Notes: a model not told the origin generated them from the letters alone. Positions 13,101 to 25,927 are shown, counted from the stretch's first letter. The stretch is DNA of 64,000 nucleotides from Halocaridina rubra (GCA_037179515.1 JAXCGZ010009471.1:103501-167500), one strand, 5' to 3'. A program made the numbers and translations.

Positions 13101-14258
13101 TGACTAGTAAAGTATTGTGAACAACATTCACCCACATTAGTATTGACACCCCAGTCAGCACTCCAATCACTGAAGAATCAATTGCTGTCTAATTATAAAA
13201 GCCATAGCATCTGCTACAGTAAAGAAACAAATATCAGAAAAAGTCGAACAACTGTTCCCTGCAACCATAGGCAAATCACCTAAAAACTCATTAAATTCTC
13301 CACAGTAATATTAAACGACCAAACAATTAAGCAGAACCTAAGTCAGTTTTTTTTAAAGTACCATTATCAATGTAATGTGTCTAAGCATAACTTAGATGCT
13401 ATAATGTATGTCTCATCTAAAAGAGAATCAAAGGTATAAGATAAAGTGTGAATGAATGAAATACAGTATGTTTAATTATTTCAAGTCATTGATGTACAAA
13501 CTAATCTGTCATTTAAATCAGGATATGGACCTTGTATATATTTTACATGATTACAAAATACAAATCAAAACTTTACCATCGTTATTAGAGGGTACTGACT
13601 CCACACATCCTCATTATCAACCTCAGTATGAGGTGATGTGAGATCATATTCATAATCAGCATTAGATACTGTTGTGACCTCTTCAGAATCCAAGATAGGA
13701 TAGGTCACAACACCTTTGACAGTGGTATTTACATTATAAATTGAGCCGTCTGCTTCCTCTGTCCTAAAAAATACAAGTTCATGTTACAGAGAATATAAAA
13801 AATATACCACATTCAAGGTGTAGAGAAACCTACTTCTTTGCTTCTCAAAATTATTTTTATCTGCTACAGATAAAGACTTCAAACTTTAAAATTTCATAAT
13901 AAAGACAAAGGTTGCATAATGTATTTCTATGATGTGATGTAAGTAAAGTCTTAAAATATCTAAGCCTTGGGATTGCAAAGAATTCTTGGGGGGGGGGGGC
14001 TTAAAATAGACTTCTTATAATAATCAGCATTTAATGTAAGTGACAAATATGGTTTCCAAAAAATTACATAAAGTACAAATATAAAAAAAAATCACATGAA
14101 AGAAATTTTTTACTAGTTGAATGATAACATTACTAGACTAAAATGGTAATATATTTCTAGTTAAATTAACATACATTTATAGTACCTTACCTATTGCAAG
14201 ACAAACTTTCTACAAGAAATAGCAATAGTGCCAGTGTAATGGGGCAAAATAATGCCAT
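9886..14258 (-). CDS. Unrecognised signal-peptide protein with 23-residue repeats, 4 coding exons
   Basis: I do not recognise this family. Four phase-compatible exons (14258-14191, 13763-13577, 11030-10677, 10119-9886) total 843 nt, or 280 residues plus TGA. The N terminus is a clear signal peptide (MALFCPITLALLLFLVESLS then CN). Next is an acidic, Tyr-rich stretch, then three 23-residue repeats with N-x-T sequons, a hydrophobic segment spanning the exon 3/4 junction (VAVAMSPVIIS then ALVTSFIGFI), and a C-terminal SDILFEVARVLIEY helix. The product is probably secreted or a single-pass membrane glycoprotein. The start ATG sits one base inside an exon whose acceptor is CCTTTTCAG, so a non-coding first exon is expected upstream. 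Intron 2 holds an RNase H-type retroelement. A different 3' end is possible (see 1,937-2,158). Confidence 0.7.
10677..11030 (-). CDS. Repeat-bearing exon of unrecognised secreted protein
   Basis: This exon encodes 118 residues and is phase 0 at both ends, with acceptor CTTTTTAG and donor TCT|GTGAGT. Three consecutive 23-residue units begin NVQWAFRKTKYIL, NLGWVYNATLNTMD and NLHSIYNQTLNAID; the last two carry N-x-T sequons. A hydrophobic run TTMAVAVAMSPVIIS follows. Confidence 0.78.
11359..11752. repeat. 79-bp minisatellite, 5 units
   Basis: Units start with ACCGACTGAATGA at 11359, 11437, 11516, 11595 and 11674; spacing is 78 bp once (one G missing) and 79 bp three times. Each unit contains GGTCAAGCCTCTCTGAAT and GATCTGGCACAAGGCGTAAT. 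Units differ by only a few substitutions, so the expansion is recent. The leftmost unit ends against a possible exon border near 11,278-11,385. Confidence 0.97.
11750..13260 (-). mobile_element. Decayed RNase H-bearing non-LTR retroelement in intron 2 of the secreted-protein gene
   Basis: Reading minus strand from high to low coordinate there are traces of an RT end (YGSVVYGSAGKT near 12,850), a proline-rich linker (LPWVHLQYNINVNLVIQAKY), an RNase H block (HLQFYTDDSKSA near 12,330), VAHCGFSGNKAA near 12,000 and HLRLGHCRL near 11,780. This is the order expected of I/Jockey-type elements with RNase H. Frames are broken throughout. The adjacent 79-bp minisatellite looks like an amplified part of its 3' end. 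Confidence 0.7.
13577..13763 (-). CDS. Acidic exon of unrecognised secreted protein
   Basis: This exon encodes 62 residues after the split codon: TEEADGSIYNVNTTVKGVV, TYPILDSEEVTTVSNADYEY then EDVWSQYPLITM. It is acidic and Tyr/Thr-rich with an N-glycosylation sequon (NTT). It enters in phase 2 and leaves in phase 0, with acceptor TATTTTTTAG and donor ATG|GTAAAG. Confidence 0.7.
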
Positions 14259-14259
14259 G
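14191..14259 (-). CDS. Signal-peptide exon of unrecognised gene
   Basis: The exon runs from acceptor TTTTCAG|C directly into ATGGCA; the CDS starts at 14258. It encodes 22 residues of hydrophobic signal sequence ending LSCN and two bases of a split Arg codon. The donor AG|GTAAGG is phase 2 and fits the next exon. Confidence 0.75.
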   Translation of the reverse strand, partial: HGIILPHYTGTIAISCRKFVLQ

Positions 14260-14484
14260 CTGAAAAGGAAGAAAAACTTTAATTAAAAATGTTGGTAACA
14301 TTAAGCGATATACATCTCATACCGGCCAATAGGGTGGCAAAATCTGAACTGAAAAAAGGAGGTAACATGGCTTTCTCACTTAACAGCTGTAATATAGCAT
14401 GAAAAAACTAACCCCCCAATCGATTTAGGTCGGCTCTTACGACATACATGCAATACAGGTGCAGTATCGTTTTCCCCTGCCAAA

Positions 14485-14690
14485 AGGAATATACAGTATT
14501 GCTGTTTACCGATTTATGTCACTTCTAATACCAATTCTGGGAATGGACACAGGCAGATTGGAGTTGGAAAATTTAGGCTAGATGCCCTCCCTAAAGCCCT
14601 GAGGTGGGTCGATCACGGGTATGTCACCTCCCAAATCGAGTGTTCTAACCATTGTACTGATGCAGTCCATGCCAACTGGGACATATACCA
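14485..14690 (-). repeat. SINE-like family C
   Basis: GGAATGGACACAGGCAGATTGGAGTTGG, then TAGATGCCCTCCCTAAAGCCCTG and GGGTCGATCACGGGTATG. Related copies lie at 36,505-36,665 and 60,955-61,120 (ATGGACACAGACAG..., GGATGCCCTTCCTATCGCCCTGCC). The tRNA-like head seems to be at the right end. Confidence 0.65.
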
Positions 14691-17559
14691 CAGACAAATT
14701 TCTTTCAAGACTTATTCACTGATGTTCTGAACTTTATTTCAAGTCATTTATGATATTGGGTATGCAAAGTATTGAGAAGTAGAATTTTAATTGGCCACAT
14801 AAGTTCTGGGCAAGCTTAAGATTGCCTATTCTCGTGAATGAGCTCATTATTCAACTGGTTCCAAAATTCGCAAAACAGCTACCACTTCCTCTTATGTAAT
14901 ATTTATGCCTCCTTAGTTGGCAGGTGGTAGAAACAAAATACTGCAACTATTCTCAACACATCATTGGCAAGAATAAATTAAATTTTCACTTCTTTGCCAA
15001 AGATAAAAGGTGGGCCTGAACCCCATTCTTTCAAAATGCCAAACTAATATTTACCCCGAGAAACCACAGAAGTTCCTGTTTAAGCATCAAAATATACCAC
15101 AAAAATCTCTTCTTATATTCTGTGGTTATATCTAGTGTATATCAGGGGTGCCAAGCCAATGGAATGCTTTCCCAAAGTGTTATGCAAAACTGAATATAAT
15201 AATGCTGATATTTTCATGCCTTTATCAGAAAAAATGTAATGTGATTGGTTTTATGTCAGACTCCCTTTTTGTACTAAGGTCTAGGATGGTGCCTTAATGC
15301 AATGAGCTTGGGTTTTGGCAAGTGCAGCCATTACCCTGAGTGAATGCCCTCTTTAACCTCAGATCGTGGTGGGCCACGAAACCTAGACTTGAATCAAAGT
15401 CGTGAGCATTACCACCCGAATACATGGCCACTTTTAATAAAGTGAGTGCAATAAACACCAGTATAATACAATAAATTACAAGCAATATGCCTGAGTGCTT
15501 CATAACAAAATTTAAGGGGCAAATTTGGGACATTTTTTAAACAGTTCATCACTCATTCTCAGCGATTAAAACTAATTACTCTTTGGGAATACACTTTTGG
15601 CCTTAAGAAATCAAACTAATGATAATCTACTAGTAACAATACTTAATTCTTACTGCCAACCAATGGATACTGATCACATCCAAACAGTAAATACTGTATA
15701 TACTGTGCCATCCCTAAAAACTGGAAATCAACAAAATGGCTTTCCCATTTTGTTTTAACATTTCTGACGGAAGTCAATAAAAAAAACTCAAGTTTCCAAG
15801 GTGTCCTCATTCTCTACTCCCTCCTCAATAATGGGATGCAGTTGCATGGGAGAATATCACAAAAATCAGCAATTTCTGGTGGAAATAAAACAAACACTCC
15901 AAAGACAGCACAAACCTAAATAGGGAGCTTTTCCCCAAGATTCCATTTCACTACCCTAGTAGTTTAACACTGAACAAAACGTGCATTTGCTAACTACAGG
16001 GTTTTGACACCAGACCTATTTAATACTGCCACAGATTTAATTCCAAACTACAAGGAAACATATTGGAACTGAAATGAAAATGTTTTAAACCCGAGAATTG
16101 GAGATCAGGTGGAGAAGCATTTATGAGTTACACTAATAATTACCTTCAGTATTACTGTATGGATATATCTCTCTATCTAGTAATTTCCACCTACATTTAT
16201 GATGAATCATTAGTATTTAGATATTAAAGTACATCACTATCTTGCCTGGATTTAGGACTGGGCATAGTGGACAGTTCTCCACTGGCCTTCACATATTCCT
16301 TGATAATTGTTAAACAAATGTGATCCTCAATCGTTTCTACCAGAAAATAATAATTTATGGATGTCAAGCAATATGTCTTGTTACATTTTATTTTTATGAG
16401 CTTCAATTATTAAAGTTCACCAGGGGGCCTCCATGTCAAAATGCAGCCCTGATCACAATTACCTCCATTCCTTTTCTGAGCTCAACGTGGACATCTCACA
16501 CACACTGATCTTGATGAATCACAGCAGCACCATCTTTAGCCATCACAGCACGTTAGGTTAGGTTGATTAGTATTGGATGATCACCTGATCCTATCAATTA
16601 TCTACTAGATGTTTAGAAAACGATAAACTTAGCCTGCATTTCTTGATTTCCTAGGTAGTGCTATCTAAGACAATGGGGTCTTCCAGGACAACTCCTTTAA
16701 TAATCTTACAATATTAGTTTAGATTAGGTTAGCTTTGATAAAGTATATTAAGTAAATGGAGTTTGGTAGGTAACTAAAGTTTATTCAAATATTAAGTTTG
16801 GTTTGGTCAGATTAATTAAGGTTAGGTAAGGGAGGTCTGGGGTGCAAAATCTCATGTGAGGAAAGAAATAATTTTAAAGTTTACACCTGCAATTGGTTTG
16901 GATACTAATATGTGGTTTTCTAACAATTTTTATTTATATCGGTTTTCGCAAGTACAACTTCTAAATACAAGGAATGTTAAATACAACAAAATGATTCATT
17001 TCCAATGATAACTACTAACAAAACTGTTTCACAATCAAAATTCACTGGGAAAACCACATTTGTGTATAAATCCATAATGGCGGAAACTTCACAATTACCG
17101 ACAGAAGAAGCTTAGGTTTTGAGCAGACATAAGTGTGCAGTGATGGGTCAAGAGTAGCACATGTGCACCTGACCTGCAAGGGCAGAACACAGTTTCCAGG
17201 GGATGCCAACGACCTGGTAAACAACAACAATGGATGAGAAAACTCCTTAACAATCCACATAATGTTCAGAGCCCATATAATCCTTCTACTACTGAGCTAA
17301 CACAGCTGAAAGGCTTTTAAACAAACCATATATTGTACATTAGGTAAAGATTCGAATTAAGCACATTTTCTAATATTGGACGAAATTGTATTTTCCATTA
17401 GGCTTTAATGAGATTTAAATTAACCTAATAATTTTTTTTTTAAACAGTATGTATTGTATTAGGGCTGTGGGTACTTAATTACCTAAACCTAACCTAATCT
17501 AACCTTGGTTAATGATTTGATTTATGCAACCCTTCCAAAGTCTATTTGCACGATTGGCG
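14691..17559. other. No gene seen apart from one SINE-like copy
   Basis: Contains the family A copy at 15,240-15,432 and scattered GGTTAGG-type pentamers at 16,550-16,850 and 17,480-17,510. A non-coding first exon and promoter of the secreted-protein gene may lie here, but I cannot place them. Confidence 0.5.
15240..15432 (-). repeat. SINE-like family A
   Basis: GGTTTTATGTCAGACTCCC, GTCTAGGATGGTGCC, CATTACCCTGAGTGAATGCC then CGTGAGCATTACCACCCGAAT. The tRNA-like head is at the right end, so the element points to the minus strand. Confidence 0.85.
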
Positions 17560-18020
17560 TTACTGTCACATGGCTAAGCTTGAAAAAGTTCAAAGACATG
17601 CCACGAAACTGGTGCCAGAAATACGCAATCTCAGTTATGATGAGAGGCTGAGGGAATTAGACTTACCATCACTCGAAGCTAGAAGAGTGAGGGGGGATAT
17701 GGTGACAGTCTTTAAATTCCTTCATGGTTATGATAAGAGTGGATAGGGATCGATATTTTGATATGGCTGGCTCTAGAACTAGAGGTCATAGTTTGAAGCT
17801 TGGTAAGAAAACTTCTTTGCAGGATGTAAGTAAATACTTTTTCAGTGTAAGAGTAGTTGATAATTGGAATTGGCTAAGCGAGGAGGTAGTTAATGCTATC
17901 TCAATCCATAGTTTTAAGGACAGGTATGATAAGTATCACTAAGTATAAAATGGAACCGATGAGGAGACGGGAAGATACGAGCTTTGGGCTCTTTCCCGTA
18001 AACACAATTAGGTAATCACT
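17560..18020 (+). mobile_element. 5'-truncated copy of the CR1/L2-like element
   Basis: From about 17,571 the sequence is near-identical to 7,336-7,790: LEKVQRHATKLVPEIRNLS, then a one-base insertion near 17,735 shifts frame into RVDRDRYFDMAGSRTRGHS. It ends with the same 3' UTR and one AATTAGGTAATCAC unit. High identity indicates recent retrotransposition of this family. Confidence 0.92.
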
Positions 18021-18029
18021 TAAATTCAC

Positions 18030-18900
18030 TCTATTAGGGTATCAGAGTTAGGTTGGTTGGGTTAGGGTAGACTAAGTTATTTCAGTATCCATTGCTACAC
18101 ACCAGCGTCGACCCCCAACACAAAAAATTGGAATTTTCGAAAAAAACATCATAGATGTTACTTCAAAACCCATCAGGAAAAAAATTCCTAATCGACAAAT
18201 TTAAACGGGTGCATAAAACGAGTCTGTACCATAACCTAACCTAAAACCTTAAATTTGAAGTTTTATATACCTTAAGGTCTTGGGTGAGCTATAGCAAGGG
18301 TGCACAAAGCGAATCTAAACCATAGATTATAAATGGACTTTTAAACAATACACAATATGACACTGTTCAAGTAATTAGACTACGAATTCTCACCCTAATA
18401 AGCATAGCATGTTACCTAAATTACAAAATAAAAATAGCTCCGATAAGATATTTTTCATAGGGTAAAGATTTGTTTATGCACCCCTTATATCGGCTTAGCT
18501 AGTTTTGCGGACAAGTATGATAAGTATCATCAAGTATAAAACTGGAACCGACCAGGAGACGGGGAGTTACTAGCATGGGGTTCTTTCCCTTAAGTGCAAT
18601 TAAGTAATTACCTGTGAAATCAGCATTACCACAACATCCCGAAATAAGCCTGACTGCTGAACAAACACCGATATACATCCTATTAGGGCATGTATGGTTT
18701 CATATTGGCTTAGGTCGAGTTGGTTGGGTTAGGTCAGTCCGGTTACTTTTCTCCATTAGGTTTTTCAAATACCCCAATGATGCCCCTTATAGAAATGGTG
18801 ATTTCCGGAAAAAAAATCATATTAATTCAAAACCTATTAAAAATAGCATAGTCCAAAGACTGAAGGGGTGCACAAAACGAATCTTACCCATATAACCTAT
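18030..18900. repeat. Pair of diverged repeats with GGTTAGG-type borders
   Basis: The segment 18,035-18,250 (CTATTAGGGTATCAG, GGTTGGTTGGGTTAGG, GGAATTTTCGAAAAAAAC, GGGTGCATAAAACGAGTC) has a diverged counterpart at 18,680-18,905 (CTATTAGGGCATGTA, GTTGGTTGGGTTAGG, GATTTCCGGAAAAAAAATC, GGGTGCACAAAACGAATC) in the same orientation. The piece between also has GGGTGCACAAAGCGAATC at 18,297. Unidentified family. Confidence 0.65.
18505..18612 (+). mobile_element. Short 3'-end fragment of the CR1/L2-like element
   Basis: The sequence from GGACAAGTATGATAAGTATC through the 3' UTR (GGAACCGACCAGGAGACGGG, TTCTTTCCC) to an AATTAAGTAATTACC tail matches the last ~100 bp of the element at 6,190-7,790, more diverged than the 17,560 copy. 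Confidence 0.8.
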
Positions 18901-19245
18901 CGTCCCTAGGGAGTCAAATCTGGGGCACATAGGAAAATTGTTTCCCCCTTGAAACAATGGAAACTGATGCACGTGCTTATTACCAGTCATTCTTATTGAG
19001 AAAATAAGCAGTGACGTAAGAATATTATCAATATTAAAATGATAAACAGACCTTTTCAATTTGATGGCGGAAAGTTCTTGTCCACACGTATCTCGGCCTT
19101 TATATATGCATTCCACCTTTCCAAGGATCTTAAAAGACTTATATAAACATCTTTTAGTTTCATTTCAATTAAGTATTTTTCTTGTCATTAATCTTTTATT
19201 TTATTTTATTTACGTCTTCAGAGGAAGTTTATGACTTTTTTTGTG

Positions 19246-19539
<294 letters not shown>

Positions 19540-19759
19540 ATGACTTGACAATGTAATAACCTAATTCTGCTCAAGGGAAAGAGTATTATACTCAGAATTT
19601 CTGGTCCTCTAATCACTCTATTAACTACTAGACACTTATATTTTCAAAATGCTAAGAATGCATTTAGCATCATTTAAGCTTCTTGATTGGTAAATATCAA
19701 TACTATATTCATTTTACACTAAAAATGTATTTTCTTTCATATAACATTTTTTTTTAATG

Positions 19760-19960
19760 AGCCTCAAGACGATGTCATCTAAAACTAAAGATCTACAAAG
19801 GAATTTAATGAATGTCTATATATATCCCACTTTATTCTTATGGCTTCTAGTGGTGGTAAATCTAACTCCCTCAGCCTTTTCTCATAACTGTGATCCCGTA
19901 TATCCAACACCAGTATTGTATTGTATATTTTGGTATTTTCATATTATTTAACATCATTTT
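19760..19960 (-). mobile_element. Decayed CR1/L2-like fragment
   Basis: On the minus strand LVLDIRDHSYEKRLRE can be read into LRELDLPPLEA, matching LVPEIRNLIYDERLRE and LRELDLPSLEA of the element at 6,190-7,790. The match is short and reading is interrupted by stops. Confidence 0.55.
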
Positions 19961-21179
19961 TCAAGAGGATGTTTGATGATCATTGGATGATCACTGACTA
20001 TATTATCTCAAGTGAAACTGTCCTCTCACGTTAAGTCCATTCCAGGATAATGTACATGTACTAAGATTTAATGTGCTCAGCTATGCTTGGACCTGTGCTC
20101 ATGGCTTTGTTGGTATCACATATGCAAACTGAATTAGCAAAGGCGAAGTTACAATACCTGCCACTATTGTCAACTCTACAACATCAATGTGACTCTGTGA
20201 AAATGTTTATATTTCGCCTTTCTGTGAGATAGAATTGTATCCTTTGGTGTTGTAGCCCCATACATAATCCATTAAGACTGCAAGATCCTTGATCATTCTT
20301 CCCATGTGCGTTTTGCCTGTTGCTAAACATATCCTTACTCTACTGAGTACCAGCAATTTCCTTGCCTAAAGTTGTCCCATCAGTAGTAGTAGTTAAGACT
20401 CCCAATAGCAGGGGTCACGGTCTTTCAAATGCAGGTTCAGTAAAATTATTTCCATATCCTTAAATCTCTTTTCTTAGCACACTTTTAGCCTTGAAAATTG
20501 AAAGTTTTGTAGTGTTTGAAGGCTCTAGGAGAGAGAAAGATAACTAACTGGGAGCGAGGAATATATATTTTTTTAATAAGGCAATACTGGAGTGGAATAA
20601 TATTCGGTTATCTTCGATGGTTTAAATCTTCTTTATCAAAGGCGCAAGATTTCTTATGGAAACTGTGAGGACTTGCTCTCCCTCTCACTCTCTCTCATTG
20701 TCATGGCAATCATTTCTTGCTTCAGTTTATCAAGGCTGGAAATTTGGGATCATTACACTCATCTCAAATGTATTTTTTTAACTCTCTCTCTCTCTCATTG
20801 GTTGGTTGGGTTAATTATTATTCTGGTGGGAATACCCAGTGCAATATTAAAACTGTTGAAGAACTACGTAAAAGAATATTCAAAAGCAAGCAATTACTTG
20901 ACTTATGACACGATTATACAATTACTGTTCCTTTTTTTATGATAATGCAGAATAATCCAAGTGGAACATACACTAAAATGTTAAAACCGAAATAGATAAA
21001 AACCATTACACTGAAAACTAAAGAGAAGTATCAAATGACTTGTGCAAAAATTAGTATACAGGGACTTTGTAAATTAAACCATTTTCACCGCAAAACGCAA
21101 CAATACTTAACATAATAGGAGAGAACCTTATTTTCATTGGAGATGCAACAATGAAGTATGTCAAAGAAATTAATGTGTG

Positions 21180-21358
21180 TAAGCACCGTAAACTCATGCG
21201 GCAGGTCGAGGGTTCGCGCCCCGTCACGGACTGAGGTTAGTAAGGGCATACACTCAGGGTAACGATTACATCTGCCAAAACAAGTCCTTCGTAAGAAGGC
21301 AGCCGTCCTAGCCCTTAGTAGAAAAGGGAGTTCGTGACGTAAAACCGAATCAATCAAG
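21180..21358 (+). repeat. SINE-like family A, the only plus-strand copy
   Basis: The tRNA-like head with the B-box-like GGGTTCGCGCCCC leads into GAGGTTAGTAAGGGCATACA, CTCAGGGTAACGATTAC and the tail GGAGTTCGTGACGTAAAACCG. All other copies noted are in the opposite orientation. Confidence 0.85.
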
Positions 21359-21559
21359 CACCGTAAACTCATGGAGCTTTGTAATTTACTATAGGATTAT
21401 GCATAATTTTGAGATAGCTAACAATCTGTATTGTTCTGACTCAATATGATTTTATTGACATGCATTTTATTATGAACTCCTTGTCAATACACATCTCTAT
21501 TATAGTGACTCTATTTTATCAAGCTCCACCTTAATTCCCATTTAAACACTCCATTATCA

Positions 21560-22220
21560 TATTACCTGCTTCTACAGGTCTTTCCTTGCAGTAAAATAGC
21601 TTATGGTACTGCGATATGTGGTTCAACTAGTGAGACTTTATTGGCAAACCTGCGTGCAGTACACCAATTTTCTCTTTGCAATGTGAATGTATGGTTTTTC
21701 GCCCTTAGATTATATTAATTTGGCCATGTGGCTAAACATTTTTGGGGCGTTTTTATTTCTCTGGGTCCAGTGCCATCAATATAGAATATTTGGAGGATGA
21801 AGAATAGGTCCTATTTCTGTCTTGGTTTCATAGTTCTAGGAAAAAAAGAAAAAGGTACTAGTCTTGAATGGGGTCTCCCTCTGCTTTGCTTAGAGTCCCT
21901 TCTCCAATACTCTTTTTGGGTTCATCTTCATTCCAATTTCAACATAGATCTTGTAATACAGGCTAAAAGCATGCTCCTCTTTTACGTGCTCAAACTCTAT
22001 TACGATGTATAGGAAATTTAGGGACTCCTTCCAAATATATACGGACAGTTCTGTTTTCACTATCGATATTTATTCGATGATAGTCGACATATTTTGTGCA
22101 TCACATAAGTTATCATGCTTACTGGAGGGCTATAACCTAAGTTTAGCCAATGTATTTATTCACTATAAGGAAAGCCCTCCAGGGAGTCCATACCTTTTGT
22201 CCACAGTGGGGTACTGATCA
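21560..22220 (+). mobile_element. Second decayed copy of the RNase H-bearing element
   Basis: KIAYGTAICGSTSETLLANL near 21,595, then FNIDLVIQAKSMLL near 21,940 and FQIYTDSSVFTID near 22,030 parallel the copy at 11,750-13,260 on the other strand. Nucleotide similarity is obvious over GGTTCATCTTCA...TATACGGACAGTTC. Several frameshifts are present. Confidence 0.7.
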
Positions 22221-25200
22221 TCATATTGTATACTTAGGTAGTCACAATTTGAATGGCATAACATATGAAAGACAGTAATTGGACAGTCACTTGCATAAAA
22301 CACTATTACAACAGGAAAAAGTCACTAAAAGTTATGTAACTCTGAATATAAAATAAAGCTATAACAGAGAGACCCCTTCAAAGATTGAAACAGGTAAAAT
22401 AAAAGAATTCTTAAAGATATCACTTTTCATTTAATTTCAAAGTATATTGAACAGTACAGTTTATTTTCTGTCAGCATACTGCAAATCACTTTTTTTTTTG
22501 TTAATAATATAATACACTTCTTTTATAAAAATGGAGTATACTATCTATATACAAATTTTTTATTAATCCTACAACCATTGTTCCCTACATCACAGGTTTG
22601 CTTATTGGTTTCGTTTTAACTATTTAATTCTTCTAATGATGGTACGTACTTTGTGTTACTAACAAACTTAACGAGCATACTGGCTTATTTTACATTCGAG
22701 TATCTCCAGAATCTAGAGAGTGATAATTGTGAATAAAAATAAGAATTTTAAACAGAAATATAAGCAGAAGAAAAGCTAGCAGGGTTAATGAAGATAAAAT
22801 AATCATGGAAGCTACAATATTATGCTAACTTGTAAGTAAAGTGAATGTTTTTTTTTTGAATACCATACATGGTAAAAAAAAATTCCTAAACCATGCTTCA
22901 CAGTCTGTTATTTATATTCCTTTAATTCTGCTTCCAGGAGCACAGGGGGACCACAGTACTGTAGTGACTAAAATACTTGATTTATGCAGTGCCAGACCCA
23001 CGATCGAGCCACACAGGGTGTTGGGAAAGGCAGTCAGCTTTAATTCCTCACCTCTATTCTGTCTGCGTCCACCCCCATAGTGGGCAACTAATAGTGACAC
23101 TGCTTTTTTTTTCTACTTTCAGGAGCAGAAATTTAAAAAGGGTATATGTACGGCCCTGCTTGCAAAGGAAGGCAAATATCATCGCACGCACATTAAATGT
23201 CTTTCTGTAAGGACAAATCATTATAGAAATATGCATTGTACACCAAAGGCTTAACAATGCAAATTGGTAACAACAATATACAATTTATTAGCTAAATATT
23301 AATGACATAAGGCTTAATGTAATAAAATTTATCTTATTAATATTTCAGTCTCAATAGTTATAAGCACATACTGTACATTACTTAAGACGAAATTCATGTA
23401 ATCTTTATAATTCCATAACTGAAAAGTCGAGAATTAGAATTGGTGTTCCTGTTATTGACCCTACTGAAATATCTAACTACTAATGAGTATTCAGTATCAA
23501 AATCGTTTACTCTATTTGTAATTACCACACCAGTTAGCTCATGACTTCACTCCCTTGATATTATTACACTCAGTGGTTACATTACAGAAATATCAATTAT
23601 CAGCGGGAAGTGAACAATGACAAATTAATCTATTTGCATAATAAATTTTTTTTTAATTTTAATACGATAGAGTGGATACCAGAGTTCACCCAAATAGCCA
23701 TAACTGTAGAAAAAAAACGAAATTCCTAAATACCCTGACCACCTTTGCCTTAGTTCACATGAACACTTTTGAAATATGCTTTGTAATTTTGCTGCAATAG
23801 GTGGATTTTAAGACGATAACGTTTATATAACTGTTAATTCTGAGCCCTTCCGTTTTACCTATTTATCAAGTAATTTCAAAAAATTTAAAGAAATTAAGTC
23901 TGTATACCACTTAATGTATCTTTATCCTATAATCTTTCGCATCTATATACATCATTTAATAGTCACATCATCTTGTAAACAATTTACTGAAAAATCATAA
24001 AATTACGAGCCTCTGCATTCAATACTCAAACAAAAAACAATTCATATATTTAAACCAACAAGAGGAATGACGAGTGTTTAAGAAAAAGTTTAAAAACTAC
24101 AATGAATGATTCAGCTATTACTCTATTGTTCTTTCAGATTCGTGGAAGGAAGCTGAAAAAGTGGTTACAAACAGGTAAACACAACTCGAATAAATTCATT
24201 TATCATTAAATATACTAAGTACTATTTTCAATTGGAGCTATATTACTGGCATAGAGCTAATTTTACCAGCATTAAAAATATACAGATAACTGACAAATTG
24301 CTGGATGAAACATGTATGCATATGGTAAGAGTAAAAATAAAATGAAGGTGTTCACAGACAAGTTAGTTTAAGGCTGATTGTGAGAAACTAAAAACATCAA
24401 AGAAAGAACTAGAGGAGGAATAGAGATGTATTTAAATAAATTGATCCTGTGCCAGGCTAAAAAAAAAATGCAAGTAGCTATTAATAGGTCAAGACAAGTG
24501 TTATGTATCTCTTTGCAAATACAGATTATACGACCCAAATAAATATGGAAGGCATCAGAGTAGCAAAAACTACAGTATATCAGGGAATTGAATTCAACAG
24601 TATTAAATATATATATATTTAAAACAATGTATGAGGATAAACCTAGTGATCTTATCAGGCCAAGAAAAGAATTACTTTTGTAAGAAATGAAAATGGCTAA
24701 GTTTACACGAGACTGCTTTGGGAGAACCTGGGTTAAAATAGGGTGTATGATCATTTAATATTAAAATCGGCTAGATAAAGTATAATATAAAAATGATTTA
24801 CTAAATGGTGAAGAAATCATAAGAAAATTTATTAGGCCTTAACTCAACCTGAGCAATTTATTACTTCATTAAAACAGACAACACACATACCTGTACAGAT
24901 CGTGAAAATGTACTTCATATATTGTGAATATTTCAAAATATCCTTGAATTCCCTTCCATTAATGAAAATGAGTAGCATTAATAACATTTTCCCTCGGCAA
25001 AAACAGATATTTAAGATATGTTAAATAAACTGTACTGAATAATTATAGAGGCCTATGTACTTTTGCCTAATGAAAAAATATACTGTACTGTATTGTGTTC
25101 CTGGAAAAAAAAAAAAAAAAAACTTTTGTAATAATGCATGATATAATGATGGAAAATATCTTGAAGACCCCACCTATTTCCACATATCCATATTCAATAT

Positions 25201-25927
25201 CAAATAACCACTTTGTAATAAGTTACATTACAAACGGATATAAAGTAAATATTCCTTTGGATGACACAGATGAGGCACAACCATAAATGAAGGTAAAAAA
25301 TATGCAAGACAAACGGACATACACAGCAAATTTGCTGGTAAACTTAAATTGAGCTACAGTAAAGTGTTTCTTGTACAATATATACTTTGTAACTAAAAAT
25401 AATTTGTAAATACAATTTGCCTATCAGTGCAATTCATTCAGTGATCAATGCATACATGTCCTTAACAGATAAAAAAAAAAAATGTCCTTGCGAGACTCCA
25501 TTATATGTGGAAAAAATCATTCTCAAAAATCTTTGTCAAATCACTGATGCATACAGACACATATTCTTCATGCCAATATTTCTAATTTATGAAGCAATGA
25601 TAGAAAAAAAAATAAAATCAAGAATAACCAGAAATTTAAAAATATACAGAGAACATTTGCAGAAGAATGATTATTTCAATAAATATTTATGATATATCCT
25701 GCTATCATATTATGTGAATCAAGGCATTATTATTACTGCATATGAATAAGTCAATAATTAGAAACAGATCTTAGATATTAGACCATGAAAATTTACGTTT
25801 TCCATGTCATCAAGCATTTACACTGGAGACTAAATGTTGACATACAGAGCATAAACTGAAGAAAAAAAAGGTTATAAATTATGATAATAAAAATAATGAT
25901 ATACTGTATATGAATTTGGTCTACGAC
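22221..25927. other. Intergenic and probable DNAJC13 3' flank
   Basis: AT-rich, with a family B copy at 22,940-23,100 and an A-run at 25,105-25,122. Part of this is expected to be DNAJC13 3' UTR, adjoining the stop at 25,928. No other gene is supported. Confidence 0.5.
22940..23100 (+). repeat. SINE-like family B
   Basis: GGGGGACCACAGTACTGTAGTGAC, CCCACGATCGAGCC, then CAGTCAGCTTTAATTCCTCACC, TCTGTCTGCGTCCACCCCC and GGGCAACTAATAGTGACAC. Confidence 0.75.
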
